From Nocardia blacklockiae (GTDB lineage: Bacteria; Actinomycetota; Actinomycetes; Mycobacteriales; Mycobacteriaceae), in the NCBI RefSeq assembly GCF_015477355.1, contig NZ_JADLRJ010000014.1, positions 1 to 64,000 on the forward strand: a stretch of 64,000 bases of DNA, given 5' to 3'. Below are positions 23,575-32,175 of the stretch, piece after piece. Made by a program: the position numbers and the translations under genes. A model generated the notes under the pieces. The model was not told the origin of the DNA. It ran no database searches and saw nothing but the letters and a program-made list of their open reading frames with translations. How positions within the stretch are numbered: position 1 is the first letter of the stretch; each line of letters starts with the position of its first letter.

Positions 23575-24474
23575 TCAGGGCCGCACCGCGGTGACCAGGC
23601 TGACCAGTGTCGACACCAGCCCGTCGGACGGTTCCAGGCCGGGGGCCGGGCGGCCGTTGGCGCGCAGGTAGTCCGGCACGTCGACCCGCTCGGCGGTCCA
23701 GCCGCGGGCGCCGAACCACGCCGCCGCCTCGCTGCGCGGCTCGTTGTAGATCAGCCGGATCCATTCGTTGCGAGCGTGTTCGGTCTGGTCGGGGTGCTCG
23801 GCGAGCGCGGCCGCGGCCGACTCCGGGAGCAGGTCCATCTGCTCGACGGCCACGCGGCTGCCGGGCGCGCTGAGCGAGTGGATGGTCTCGAACAGCTGCT
23901 CCACCGCGTCGGCGGGCAGATAGATGATCAAGCCCTCGACGAGCCAGGCCGTCGGCGCGGCGGGGTCGAACCCGTTGTCGCGCAGCGCCTGCGGCCAGTC
24001 CTCGCGCAGGTCCACCGCGACCTCGCGGCGGTCGGCGCGCGGTTCGTCACCGTTGCCGACGAGCACCTCGCGCTTGAAGTCGAGCACCTGCGGCCGGTCC
24101 AGTTCGTAGACGACGGTGCCGTCGGGCCACGGTAGCCGGTAGGCGCGCGCGTCCAGCCCGGCCGCCACGATCACCACCTGCCGCACGCCGGCGGCCCCGG
24201 CCTCGCGGGTGTAGTCGTCGAAATATTTGGTGCGGGCGGCCTGATACTCCTGGAAATCCTTGCCGAATTCGGTTTCGGTGAGCGGATGTCCGGGCGCCTC
24301 GCCGTCGAGCAGCGCCGACCACTCGGCACCCGCGGCACGCAGGAAGTCCTCGGCGAACGGATCCTCCGCCAAGGCTCCCGGCTCGTCACCCGCCAGGGCG
24401 CGCGCGGCGGCCACGAACAGCGCGGTCGACCCGACACCGGTCTTGATGTCCCACGTATCTCCCTCGGTACGCAT
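23575..24474 (-). CDS. SAM-dependent methyltransferase, TIGR00027/PPM-like
   Basis: A 299-residue class I methyltransferase of the family that is greatly expanded in mycobacteria and nocardiae. Landmarks are [20 protein letters not shown] at the N-terminus, [20 protein letters not shown] (SAM-binding loop), [14 protein letters not shown] (acidic end of beta-2), and [13 protein letters not shown]. It presumably transfers a methyl group to a carboxyl or hydroxyl of a small molecule or lipid; substrates of this family are mostly unknown. The ATG at 24474 lies seven bases after a TAGGTT -10-like hexamer, so the message may be leaderless. Confidence 0.9.
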   Translation of the reverse strand: MRTEGDTWDIKTGVGSTALFVAAARALAGDEPGALAEDPFAEDFLRAAGAEWSALLDGEAPGHPLTETEFGKDFQEYQAARTKYFDDYTREAGAAGVRQVVIVAAGLDARAYRLPWPDGTVVYELDRPQVLDFKREVLVGNGDEPRADRREVAVDLREDWPQALRDNGFDPAAPTAWLVEGLIIYLPADAVEQLFETIHSLSAPGSRVAVEQMDLLPESAAAALAEHPDQTEHARNEWIRLIYNEPRSEAAAWFGARGWTAERVDVPDYLRANGRPAPGLEPSDGLVSTLVSLVTAVRP

Positions 24475-24600
24475 GATCGACAACCTACCTGCCCCGGGCC
24501 GCGCCAGCATCCGGACGAACCCCGCCACCGCTGACAAGCCCGCCGAATAGCGCTACCCCGCAGCTTGTTTCGGCACGACTTTCGCGCCTCGCGGCAACCC

Positions 24601-25773
24601 TCACACCCGCGCGGGCGCTGTTTCGGCACGGGTCGGAATGCGGCCGATCGTGATCGCGCGCAGCACCCACTCGGCCGGGCCGTAGCGGAATCGCCGCAGC
24701 CACAGGGCGCTGACGGCGAGTTGACCGGCGAACACCGCGCAGGCGAGCACGACCAGTCCGGCCGGCGACACCGAACCCGCCGCGCCCAAGCCGATTCCGG
24801 TGAAGATCAGCAGGCCGATCGCGGACTGCGCCAGATAGTTGGTCAGGGCGATGCGGCCCGCCGGGGCCAGCGCGCTGCGCAGCCACGCGGTGCGGGGACG
24901 GTGCATCAGCCGCAGCAGCGTCGCGACATACGCCGCGCTCAGCAGCGGCGCGCTTGCGATGCCCGCCAGGGCGGTGAAGGTATTGCTCGGTCCCCCGCCC
25001 AGCGCGTACACCAGCCCACCGGCCAGGCCGAGCGGATAGCCGATCCATCGGATCCGGCGCAGCACCGGCTCGTCGCCGCGCACCCGGGCCAGCAGCTCGC
25101 GACGCCCGGCGACCATCCCGAGCAGGAACATCGCCAGCGCGGTCGGTCCCTGCAGCGAAAGCGCCTGTGCCACCAGCAGTCCGAGCCCGGACAGATGTTC
25201 GCCGAGGATGTCGCCCCAGCCGCCCAGCAGCGCGGCGGTCTGCTCGGCCCCGGCGGCCCGCGCCTGGTCGCCGTCGGGCAGCAACGACGACGTGTCGACG
25301 AACAGTCCCGCCGCGAAGGTGGCCACCAGGACGACGGCGTAGATCCCGGCCGCGATCCGCAGCGCCTTCCGATCGCCGGTGCCCCGCAGCCACAGCAGGA
25401 ACAGGCACGCCACGGCATAGGTGGTCAGAATGTCGCCGCCGTAGAGGAACACCGTGTGCAGCACGCCGAATACGAACAGGCCGGCGATCCGCCGCAGCAT
25501 CCGCGGCACGAACGCCGCCTCCGCCCGCGCCGCCGCGGACATCTGCAGGGTGAAGCTGTAGCCGAACAGGAACGAGAACAGCACGTAGAACTTCATGCTC
25601 ACGAACATTTCGAGCGCGAAGCGCACCGCGTCGTCGAGCACGCCCGAGTACGCCGGGTCGGCGACGAGATTGCCGGGATACCCGGAGGCCATGAAGGTGA
25701 TATTGACCAGGAAGATGCCGAGCAGCGCGAAACCGCGCAGCGCGTCGACATCGTGTATGCGCTGGTGAGTCAT
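24601..25773 (-). CDS. DUF418 (YeiB-like) polytopic membrane protein
   Basis: A 390-residue membrane protein of the DUF418/YeiB family. It starts with the family signature IHDVDALRGFALLGIFLVNI and has about ten hydrophobic segments, including FYVLFSFLFGYSFTLQM, the RRIAGLFVFGVLHTVFLYGGDIL segment, and ALTNYLAQSAIGLLIF near the C-terminus. The fold is related to acyltransferase-3 membrane proteins, but the activity is unknown. GGGAGGGG precedes the ATG. A TetR gene is divergent, with a candidate operator between them, so this gene is the likely target of that repressor. Confidence 0.9.
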   Translation of the reverse strand: MTHQRIHDVDALRGFALLGIFLVNITFMASGYPGNLVADPAYSGVLDDAVRFALEMFVSMKFYVLFSFLFGYSFTLQMSAAARAEAAFVPRMLRRIAGLFVFGVLHTVFLYGGDILTTYAVACLFLLWLRGTGDRKALRIAAGIYAVVLVATFAAGLFVDTSSLLPDGDQARAAGAEQTAALLGGWGDILGEHLSGLGLLVAQALSLQGPTALAMFLLGMVAGRRELLARVRGDEPVLRRIRWIGYPLGLAGGLVYALGGGPSNTFTALAGIASAPLLSAAYVATLLRLMHRPRTAWLRSALAPAGRIALTNYLAQSAIGLLIFTGIGLGAAGSVSPAGLVVLACAVFAGQLAVSALWLRRFRYGPAEWVLRAITIGRIPTRAETAPARV

Positions 25774-25814
25774 CGTTCCCCTCCCGGCGGCGACGCGCCG
25801 CAGAGTTAATATCC

Positions 25815-25841
25815 GATAGATACTTTCCGAGGGATACTATC
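25815..25841. promoter_or_regulatory. Candidate TetR operator in the DUF418/TetR divergent region
   Basis: A 27-base imperfect palindrome with GATAG and CTATC at its ends and TCCGA near the middle. It lies between the two divergent starts (25773 and 25891). Confidence 0.45.
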
Positions 25842-25890
25842 TTGAGGACACCGTGGATGCCAGGATGGATTCCGTGCGAGGAGAGCGAGG

Positions 25891-26652
25891 ATGAGCGACG
25901 AACAGGCCCCGGCGGTCCCGGCCGACCTGGCGCGGCTGTGGCGGCTGCCCGCGCCGCACCGGCCGGGCCGCCCGCCGGAACTCGATGTGGACACCGTCGT
26001 CACCGCGGCGGTGCAGCTCGCCGACGAGCACGGCCTGGCCGCGGTGACTCTCGAAAAGGTGGCGCGCGCACTGGGATTCACGAAGATGGCGCTGTATCGG
26101 CACGTCGGGTCGAAGGAACAGCTGCTCGAGCTGATGACCGATCAGGCCCTCGGTCCCCCGCCCGAGGTGCGCCGCCCGCCTGCCCGCTGGCGCGCCGCGC
26201 TCACCGACTGCGCGGTCGCGTTGCGCGAGCGCTATGCCCGGCGGGGCTGGTTGCTACAGGTGCCGCTGTCCGGGCCACCGCGCGGCCCGCACCAGATCGG
26301 CTGGGTCGATGTGCAATTGCGCGCGTTGCGCGGCGCGGATCTCGACGAGCTCACCAAGCTGGGACTGCTGATGCCGCTGGACGGCTATGTGCGCCAGGCC
26401 TGTCTGCAGGATCAGCAGATGCGAGCCGGTCGCGGCGAGCGCGGGCAGGCCGAGATCGAGGCCGAGTACGGCGCCACCCTGGCCGCGCTGGTCGACGCGG
26501 AGCGGTTCCCGTACGCGGCGAAACTCTTTGCGGCCGAACCCTTCTCCGACCCCGGCGAGCCGAGCCGGGACATCGCCGAGGAGGATTTCCGGTTCGGCCT
26601 GGACGTGGTGCTGGACGGCATCGCCGCCGTCCTGGCCCGCGGCCGCCGCTGA
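25891..26652 (+). CDS. TetR-family regulator, TetR_C_1 type
   Basis: A 253-residue regulator. The DNA-binding domain is at about residues 35-80 (LDVDTVVTAAVQLADEHGLA, then VTLEKVARALGFTKMALYRHV), later than usual because of a proline-rich N-terminal extension ending in GRPPELD. The long C-terminal domain with RLGLLMPLDGYVRQ-like helices is the TetR_C_1 type found in repressors of transporters and tailoring enzymes. It is divergent from the DUF418 membrane protein gene, which it probably represses through the palindrome at 25815-25841. Ligand unknown. Confidence 0.9.
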   Translation: MSDEQAPAVPADLARLWRLPAPHRPGRPPELDVDTVVTAAVQLADEHGLAAVTLEKVARALGFTKMALYRHVGSKEQLLELMTDQALGPPPEVRRPPARWRAALTDCAVALRERYARRGWLLQVPLSGPPRGPHQIGWVDVQLRALRGADLDELTKLGLLMPLDGYVRQACLQDQQMRAGRGERGQAEIEAEYGATLAALVDAERFPYAAKLFAAEPFSDPGEPSRDIAEEDFRFGLDVVLDGIAAVLARGRR

Positions 26653-26658
26653 CCGGGA

Positions 26659-26949
26659 TCAGTTCGTCGGCGGCAGCAGCGGCGGGGCGAAGACGTCTTC
26701 GAGCGGCGTCGGGCCGGTGTAGCGCCGGCAGGTGCAGGCCGACCAGGCCCGCATGCCGTAGCCGGTCTTGCGGAAGGTTTCGGCGTGGCAGCTGCCGGAC
26801 TCGCGGTCGTGCATCGCCAGGTCGTGGCCGCAGCCGCAGGTCGCGAGCTGGCGCCGCACCGCGCCGGTGCGCCGCCTGCCGAGCCGCCCGCAGGCCCAGC
26901 CGACACCGACCAGTCCGGCGCCGACGACGAGACTCACAGGATCGAACAT
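26659..26949 (-). CDS. Small membrane protein with Cys/His-rich (zinc-ribbon-like) domain
   Basis: A 96-residue protein. Residues 6-24 are one hydrophobic helix (VSLVVGAGLVGVGWACG), followed by basic residues and a Cys/His cluster: CGCGHDLAMH, then ESGSCH and WSACTCRRY. The pattern CxCGHxxxxH...C...CxC suggests a zinc-ribbon-like domain facing the cytoplasm. The ATG at 26949 follows a TATACT -10 by only six bases, so the message is probably leaderless. It lies downstream of the MarR gene. No function is known. Confidence 0.7.
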   Translation of the reverse strand: MFDPVSLVVGAGLVGVGWACGRLGRRRTGAVRRQLATCGCGHDLAMHDRESGSCHAETFRKTGYGMRAWSACTCRRYTGPTPLEDVFAPPLLPPTN

Positions 26950-26955
26950 GTGGGT

Positions 26956-26984
26956 AGTATACGTATACATATAGTCCGGTGACA
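26956..26984 (-). promoter_or_regulatory. Promoter with a 12-base palindrome over its -10
   Basis: On the minus strand TGTCAC (26979-26984) and TATACT (26956-26961) are 17 bases apart. GTATACGTATAC at 26957-26968 is a perfect palindrome covering the -10, a likely operator. The nearby MarR protein is a candidate binder, but its own palindrome is different. Confidence 0.45.
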
Positions 26985-27009
26985 GCCGTACGGCCGAACT
27001 CTTCCCGCC

Positions 27010-27420
27010 TCAGTCGTCCAGCAGGTCGGCCAAGGGCGCGAACCGCTCCGGGTCCGCCGCGACCAGCGCGGGAAAACGCTCCGCGATTGCCGCCGACAGC
27101 GACTTCCGCACCCGCGCACGCATTTCCGCGCCCGCGGGGGTGAGCACGATCCGGGTGATCCGCCGATCCTGCGCGTCGGGTTCGCGGGCCAGCAGCCCGC
27201 GCCGCTGCAACCGGTCCACCACGCCCGTGACATTGGTCTTGTCGCAGCCCAGCAGCGTCGCCAGTTCACCGAACGACGGATGATGCCGGTCCAGCAGGCA
27301 CAGCACCTGGGTCTGCTGACTGGTGAGTTCGAAGCGCCGCGCCGTCTCGGCGTACAGCGCCGACGTCTCCCGGTGCAGGGTCATCACCGCCGCCATCAGA
27401 TCGGTCGCTCCGCCGCTCAC
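27010..27420 (-). CDS. MarR-family regulator
   Basis: A 136-residue winged-helix regulator. Recognition residues lie in SFGELATLLGCDKTNVTGVVDRLQRRGLL, followed by the wing DAQDRRITRIVLTPAG. The frame is open further upstream, but that would run through the palindrome at 27454-27471, so the GTG at 27420 (or 27426) is preferred. It is divergent from an SDR oxidoreductase; the palindrome lies between the -35 and -10 of that gene's promoter. The expected role is repression of the SDR gene and itself, relieved by a small aromatic or oxidant. Confidence 0.88.
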   Translation of the reverse strand: MSGGATDLMAAVMTLHRETSALYAETARRFELTSQQTQVLCLLDRHHPSFGELATLLGCDKTNVTGVVDRLQRRGLLAREPDAQDRRITRIVLTPAGAEMRARVRKSLSAAIAERFPALVAADPERFAPLADLLDD

Positions 27421-27445
27421 GGCCACCAGTGTAGAGCATCGACTG

Positions 27446-27474
27446 TTGACATCCTCGACCAATTGGTCGAGCAT
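27446..27474 (+). promoter_or_regulatory. MarR operator inside the SDR promoter
   Basis: TTGACA at 27446-27451 is followed 17 bases later by GAGCAT. The spacer contains a perfect 18-base palindrome, CTCGACCAATTGGTCGAG, at 27454-27471. Occupation would block RNA polymerase directly. Confidence 0.65.
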
Positions 27475-27511
27475 CTCGACTATCGACGATCTCTCACGTT
27501 ATGGAGGATGT

Positions 27512-28237
27512 ATGACGGTCGCACTGGTCACCGGGGGCTCGCGCGGTATCGGACGGGCGGTCGCCCGCCGGCTCGCCGCGGACGGGGCGGCCGTCGTGGT
27601 CAACTATCGCGAGAATGCCGACGCCGCGGCGGAATTGGTCGCGGAGGTGACGGCCGCGGGCGGGCGGGCCGCGGCCGTGCGGGGCGACGTCGCCGACCCC
27701 GCGCAGTCGCGGCGCCTGTTCGACGCCGCCGAGGAACGCTTCGGCGGGCTGGACGTGCTGGTGGCCAATGCCGGGATCGCCCGCTTCGCGCCGCTCGCCG
27801 AGGCCTCCGACGCGGATTTCGATCTTTTGTTCGGCGTCAACACCCGCGGCACGTTCCTGGCGATGCGGGAGGCGGCTCGGCGGTTGCGCGACGGCGGCCG
27901 GATCGTGGTGATCTCCAGCGGCACCACGGTCACCGCCCGGCCGGGCGCCGGGCTCTACGCGGCGAGCAAGGCGGCGACCGAGCAGCTGGTCAAGACGGCC
28001 GCGGTGGAACTGGGCGCGCGCGGCATCACGGTCAACAGCGTGCTGCCGGGCGCGACCCGCACCGACGCGCTGCTCGCCAGCGCCGACACCGCGCGGCTCG
28101 ACGCCCTGGCGGCGCAGACCCCGCTGCGCCGGGTCGGCGAGCCCGCCGACATCGCCGGGGTCGTGGCCTTCCTCGTCTCCCCCGACGGCGGCTGGATCAC
28201 CGGCCAGCACGTGCGCGCCGGTGGCGGACTGTTCTGA
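27512..28237 (+). CDS. SDR-family oxidoreductase (FabG-like)
   Basis: A 241-residue classical short-chain dehydrogenase. It has ALVTGGSRGIGRAVARRLA (TGxxxGIG), GDVADPAQ (cofactor Asp), VANAGIA (NNAG equivalent), IVVISSG (catalytic Ser region) and YAASKAATEQL (Tyr-x-x-x-Lys). The tail PDGGWITGQHVRAGGGL is typical of FabG-like enzymes. It reduces a carbonyl or oxidises an alcohol with NAD(P). GGAGG stands before the ATG. Expression is probably controlled by the divergent MarR repressor, pointing to a detoxification or xenobiotic role rather than fatty acid synthesis. Confidence 0.92.
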   Translation: MTVALVTGGSRGIGRAVARRLAADGAAVVVNYRENADAAAELVAEVTAAGGRAAAVRGDVADPAQSRRLFDAAEERFGGLDVLVANAGIARFAPLAEASDADFDLLFGVNTRGTFLAMREAARRLRDGGRIVVISSGTTVTARPGAGLYAASKAATEQLVKTAAVELGARGITVNSVLPGATRTDALLASADTARLDALAAQTPLRRVGEPADIAGVVAFLVSPDGGWITGQHVRAGGGLF

Positions 28238-28307
28238 CGCGGGAGGACACCGGCCGCGGAGTACGCGCCGCGCCGACGGGTAGTCACGGCGAGAGGAGGT
28301 GGTTCGG

Positions 28308-28664
28308 ATGGTCGACGATGTCGAGAAGCGGTGGCACGACCCCGGGATGTATCGCCGGGCCGCCGGGTATGTCGTCGCGGTGCTCGTCGTCGCGGCGCTG
28401 GTCTGCGTGGCGATCGTGCAGTGGGCCGATCGCCGCGAATCGTGCGCGGACGCCGACACCGCCTTCTGCGACACGGCGGCGCGGGCGACGATCCTCGCCG
28501 GGCCGGGCGTGGTGCTGGTCCTCGGGACGGTCGGGGCGTTCGCGCAGACCTATCGGGTGTGGAAACGGCGCGGGGCCTGGCCGATCTGGCAGGGCGCGGG
28601 CTGGTTCCTGATGACGATCGCCCTCGTGTTCCTGGCGATCGGCGGCGGCGCCGTCGCCGGCTGA
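28308..28664 (+). CDS. Small three-helix membrane protein
   Basis: A 118-residue membrane protein. After VEKRWHDPGMYRR come helices at about residues 20-40, 63-82 and 96-115; two cysteines (RESCADADTAFCD) lie in the loop between the first two, possibly a disulfide outside the cell. The ATG at 28308 follows AGGAGGT by seven bases; the GTG at 28299 lies inside that site and is rejected. A GGGTAG at 28278-28283 resembles a SigF -10 but has a poor -35 (GAGT). No family recognised. Confidence 0.72.
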   Translation: MVDDVEKRWHDPGMYRRAAGYVVAVLVVAALVCVAIVQWADRRESCADADTAFCDTAARATILAGPGVVLVLGTVGAFAQTYRVWKRRGAWPIWQGAGWFLMTIALVFLAIGGGAVAG

Positions 28665-28668
28665 GCGA

Positions 28669-28686
28669 GCCCGCGTTCCCGCGGGC
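28669..28686. terminator. Short bidirectional hairpin
   Basis: GCCCGCG and its complement flank a TTCC loop between the stop of the three-helix protein gene and the converging permease gene. Confidence 0.5.
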
Positions 28687-28701
28687 CCGCCGCCGGACGG
28701 G

Positions 28702-30120
28702 TCAGGCCGCGGTCTCGCGGTGGCGCACCAGACGATTCACGATCGGGTAGCCGGCGCACACCAGCACCGCCCACACCGCACCGACCACCAGCGCCGTGCG
28801 CCCGCTGTCGGTGAAGAACAGCAGCACCACCACCAGGCCCAGGAACGCCAGGGCCAGCGCGCTGGTCACCGGCGCGCCGGGCAGGCGGTAGTCGCTGGCC
28901 GGCAGTTCCCCGCGCCGCACCTTCGCGCGGTAGAGGAAGTGGCAGACCAGGATCATGCCCCACACGAAAATGATGCCCATGGTGCTGACCGAGGTGATGT
29001 AGTTGAACGCCTTGTCCGGCGAGATCACGTTCACCACCACGCCGATCACCATCATCGCCGCCGACACCACGATGCCCGCGTACGGCACCTGGCGGCGGCT
29101 CAGCCCGGACAGCGCCGCGGGCGCCTCCGACCGCAGCGACAGGCTGCGCAGCATCCGGCCCGTGGAGTAGATGCCCGAATTGCACGACGACAGCGCGGCC
29201 GTCAGCAGCACGAAATTGATCAGGCCCGCCGCGCCCGGGATGCCGATCCGCGAGAACACCTCCACGAACGGGCTGCGGCCGCTGTGGAATTCGGTCCAGC
29301 TCACCACCGACATGATGATGATCAACGCGCCCACGTAGAACAGGCCGATGCGCAGCGGCAGCGAATTGATCGCCTTGCGCAGCGTCCGGCGCGGGTCCGC
29401 GGCCTCACCCGCGGTCACGCCGACCAGTTCCACGCCGACATAGGCGAACACCACGATCTGCAAGGCGAGCATCGCCTGCCCGACACCGGTCGGGAACACC
29501 CCGCCCTCGGACCACAGGTTGGTCACCGTGGAATGGTCGGTATTGCCGAAACCGAAGGCCAGCACGCCGAGGCCGATCAGGATCATCGCCACGATGGCGG
29601 TCACCTTGATCGCGGAAAACCAGAACTCGCCCTCACCGAACAGCTTCACCGAGATCAAGTTCGCCGCGAACAGCACACCGAGCACGACCAGCGCGGTCAC
29701 CCATTCCGGGATCGCGAACCAGTACTTCACGTATTTGCCGGCCACGGTGATTTCGGCCATGCAGGTCGCCACCCACACGGCCCAATAGGTCCAGCCGGTC
29801 ACGAAACCGGCGAAGCGGCCCAGGAATTCGTTGGCATATTCGGCGAAGCTGCCCGACACCGGACGGTAGGTCAGCAGTTCGCCGAGCGCGCGCATGATCA
29901 CGAAGATCGCCAGGCCGGCGGCCAGGTAACAGAGGATCAGCGCCGGGCCCGCCTGTTCGATGGCGCCGCCCGCGCCGTAGAACAAACCCGTGCCGATCGC
30001 GCCGCCGATGGCGATCATCTGGATGGTGCGCGGATTCAGTCCGCGCTTGTAGCCTTCTTCGTCACCCGCCGTGGCGAGCGGTGGCGCGCCGGGCGCCTCC
30101 GAAGTGCGGTCGGTCGTCAT
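28702..30120 (-). CDS. Amino acid permease, APC superfamily (AAT type)
   Basis: A 472-residue transporter with about 12 membrane helices. The first helix carries the family signature [24 protein letters not shown], and SGSFAEYANEFLGRFAGFVTGW and NSGIYSTGRMLRSLSLR are further landmarks of proton-coupled amino acid permeases such as CycA, GabP and AnsP. It imports an amino acid; the substrate cannot be read from sequence. The ATG at 30120 is preferred over the GTG at 30129. A second permease of this family lies at 51134-52549. Confidence 0.92.
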   Translation of the reverse strand: MTTDRTSEAPGAPPLATAGDEEGYKRGLNPRTIQMIAIGGAIGTGLFYGAGGAIEQAGPALILCYLAAGLAIFVIMRALGELLTYRPVSGSFAEYANEFLGRFAGFVTGWTYWAVWVATCMAEITVAGKYVKYWFAIPEWVTALVVLGVLFAANLISVKLFGEGEFWFSAIKVTAIVAMILIGLGVLAFGFGNTDHSTVTNLWSEGGVFPTGVGQAMLALQIVVFAYVGVELVGVTAGEAADPRRTLRKAINSLPLRIGLFYVGALIIIMSVVSWTEFHSGRSPFVEVFSRIGIPGAAGLINFVLLTAALSSCNSGIYSTGRMLRSLSLRSEAPAALSGLSRRQVPYAGIVVSAAMMVIGVVVNVISPDKAFNYITSVSTMGIIFVWGMILVCHFLYRAKVRRGELPASDYRLPGAPVTSALALAFLGLVVVLLFFTDSGRTALVVGAVWAVLVCAGYPIVNRLVRHRETAA

Positions 30121-30178
30121 GATCGGCACGCTACCGCGCCCATCCGCCGCTCGCTCGGCCGAGCCGCCCGGCGGGCGA

Positions 30179-30652
30179 TCAGCTCTGCTGGGCCTCCCAC
30201 ATCCAGTGCAGCTGCTCGAGCCGCGCGGTGATCTCGATGAACAGATCCTGGGTGACGGGGTCGGCCTTCTCGGTGGCCTCGATGCGGCCGCGCATGCGCT
30301 GCACCACCGCGGCCAGGTTGCCGATGATGGCGTCGGTGACGTCGACGTCGCGCTGCCAGCCGCCGGGGAAGCCCTTGGCGCCGGAGGAGTCGGCGACCGT
30401 GCGGGCGCGGCCGTCCGGGCTGACGCCGATCGCGGTGGCCCGCTCGGCGGCCTGGTCGGTGAATTCCCGGGCGTCCTCGACCAATTCGTCGAGCGCCAGG
30501 TGCACGGTGCGAAAGCGCTCCCCGATCACGTTCCAGTGCGCCTGCTTGGCGATCAGCGTCAGGTCGATCAGGTCGACGACGGCACCGTTGAGCGCCTCGC
30601 CCGCGATGCGCTGCTGCTCGGGGTCGAGCGTGGTGGTGATGGGTTGTGCCAC
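30179..30652 (-). CDS. dps: Dps-family DNA-protecting ferritin
   Basis: A 157-residue ferritin-like protein that oxidises and stores iron and protects DNA during stress. The ferroxidase ligands are in KQAHWNVIG and the FRTVHLALDELVEDAREFTDQ stretch (His, Asp, Glu), shared between subunits at the dimer interface. The length fits the Dps dodecamer subunit. The GTG at 30652 is preceded by GGAAGGGAG. A GGTT-N15-GGGTAG promoter at 30692-30716 suggests SigF control, as is known for Dps in several stress regulons. Confidence 0.92.
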   Translation of the reverse strand: MAQPITTTLDPEQQRIAGEALNGAVVDLIDLTLIAKQAHWNVIGERFRTVHLALDELVEDAREFTDQAAERATAIGVSPDGRARTVADSSGAKGFPGGWQRDVDVTDAIIGNLAAVVQRMRGRIEATEKADPVTQDLFIEITARLEQLHWMWEAQQS

Positions 30653-30691
30653 GGAAAGCTCCCTTCCTAGGTTCGCCTCTCGTCTTCTCGC

Positions 30692-30716
30692 CTACCCGGC
30701 CTGGGCGTGGTCAACC
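30692..30716 (-). promoter_or_regulatory. SigF-like promoter of dps
   Basis: On the minus strand GGTT, 15 bases, GGGTAG (also readable as GTTG with a 14-base spacer), 40 bases before the GTG. Confidence 0.58.
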
Positions 30717-30763
30717 GGCGGAGCCGCGAAATCGCTCGTGAGCGATGCCACAGCGGGGCCGGG

Positions 30764-30813
30764 TTGCCGAAGGATAGTTGTGAATTCACAATCATTGTGT
30801 GCCTACAACTATC
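30764..30813 (+). promoter_or_regulatory. Promoter and nested palindromic operator of the MFS-marR operon
   Basis: TTGCCG (30764-30769) and CACAAT (30787-30792) are 17 bases apart, giving a start at about 30799, the GTG itself. A perfect palindrome TTGTGAATTCACAA covers 30778-30791. An outer pair, GATAGTTGT at 30773-30781 and its complement at 30805-30813, encloses it and the start codon. The downstream MarR protein is the likely ligand. Confidence 0.6.
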
Positions 30814-32175
30814 GAGGGCCTGTCCGCGCGCCGGAAGACGATCATTCTGGTGACGTGCTGTCTGAGCCTGCTGATCTCGTCCATGGACGCGACGATCGTC
30901 AACGTCGCGATCCCGACCATCCGCTCGGACATGGACGCGCCGCTGTCGCGGCTGCAGTGGATCGTCGACGTCTACACCCTCACCCTGGCCAGCCTGCTCA
31001 TGCTCGCCGGCGCGACGGCCGACCGCTTCGGGCGGCGGCGGATGTTCCGCATCGGGCTGATCGTCTTCGCCGCGGGGTCGCTGCTGTGCAGCCTGGCGCC
31101 GAGCATCGAGATCCTGATCGGGGCCCGGTTCGTGCAGGCCGTCGGCGGTTCGATGCTCAATCCGATCGCGATGTCCATCATCACCACGGTGTTCACCGGG
31201 CGCGTGGAGCGGGCCCGCGCGGTCGGGGTGTGGGGTGCGGTGGTCGGCATCTCCACGGCGCTGGGGCCGATGGTCGGCGGCGGGCTGATCGATGCGCTGG
31301 GGTGGCAGTCGGTGTTCTGGATCAATCTGCCGATCTGCGCGGTCGCGCTGGTGCTCACCACGCTGTACGTGCCGGAGTCCAAGTCGCGGACGGTGCGCGG
31401 GATCGACGGGCTCGGCCAGGTGCTGGCCATCGTGGTGATGTTCACGCTGGTATCCGGGCTCATCGAGCACGAGCCGCTGCTCTTCGCGGTGTCGGCGATC
31501 GCGCTGGGCGCCTTCGTATTCCACGAGTGGCGGCATCCCGTGCCGTTCATCGATCTGCGCTTCTTTCGCAGCGTCCCCTTCGCCGCCGCGACCGTGACCG
31601 CGGTGTGCGCGTTCGCGGGGCTGGGCGCGTTCCTGTTCAGCGCGTCGCTGTATCTGCAAGGGACGCGGCACTTCTCGGCCGTGCACACCGGGTTGCTGTA
31701 TCTGCCGATGGCGCTCGGGGTGCTGATCTGTTCGCCGCTGTCGGGGCGGCTGGTCGGCCGGCACGGGACGCGGCCGTCGCTGCTGGTGGCGGGGGCGTTC
31801 ATGGCGCTGGCCGCGGTGCTGCTCACGACGCTGCGGGCCGACACGCCGCTGTGGCAGCTGATCGTGATGTTCGCGGTGTTCGGCATCGGGTTCGGCCTGG
31901 TGAACGCGCCGATCACCACCTCGGCCGTGAGCGGCATGCCCACCGACCGCGCGGGCGCCGCGGCGGCGGTCGCCTCGACCAGCCGTCAGGTGGGGGTCAG
32001 CCTCGGTGTGGCATTGTGTGGCTTGTTGACCGGCGCGAGCCTGTGGTGGGTGGTGGCCGCGCTCGCCGCGGGCATCATCGGACTCGGCGTCGCCGCCAAC
32101 ACCCGGTGGGCGGAGCGCTCCCGCGACCGGGTCGCACCGTTGCTCGAACAGAAGGTTCCCGCCAGTGTCGGATGA
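30799..32175 (+). CDS. MFS drug/proton antiporter, DHA2 (EmrB/QacA) type
   Basis: A 458-residue efflux transporter. The first helix segment SLLISSMDATIVNVAIPTI is the DHA2 motif D1; LASLLMLAGATADRFGRRRMF is motif A; RFVQAVGGSMLNPIAMSII is motif B; VGISTALGPMVGGGLID is motif C. About 14 helices can be counted. It would export a toxic compound in exchange for protons. The GTG start lies in the operator with no ribosome binding site, so the message is probably leaderless. The marR gene overlaps its 3' end by 11 bases. Confidence 0.92.
   Translation: MPTTIEGLSARRKTIILVTCCLSLLISSMDATIVNVAIPTIRSDMDAPLSRLQWIVDVYTLTLASLLMLAGATADRFGRRRMFRIGLIVFAAGSLLCSLAPSIEILIGARFVQAVGGSMLNPIAMSIITTVFTGRVERARAVGVWGAVVGISTALGPMVGGGLIDALGWQSVFWINLPICAVALVLTTLYVPESKSRTVRGIDGLGQVLAIVVMFTLVSGLIEHEPLLFAVSAIALGAFVFHEWRHPVPFIDLRFFRSVPFAAATVTAVCAFAGLGAFLFSASLYLQGTRHFSAVHTGLLYLPMALGVLICSPLSGRLVGRHGTRPSLLVAGAFMALAAVLLTTLRADTPLWQLIVMFAVFGIGFGLVNAPITTSAVSGMPTDRAGAAAAVASTSRQVGVSLGVALCGLLTGASLWWVVAALAAGIIGLGVAANTRWAERSRDRVAPLLEQKVPASVG

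Noticed and set aside
28259-28283. SigF promoter ahead of the three-helix protein
   Set aside because: The -10 (GGGTAG) is good but the -35 is GAGT, too weak to claim.
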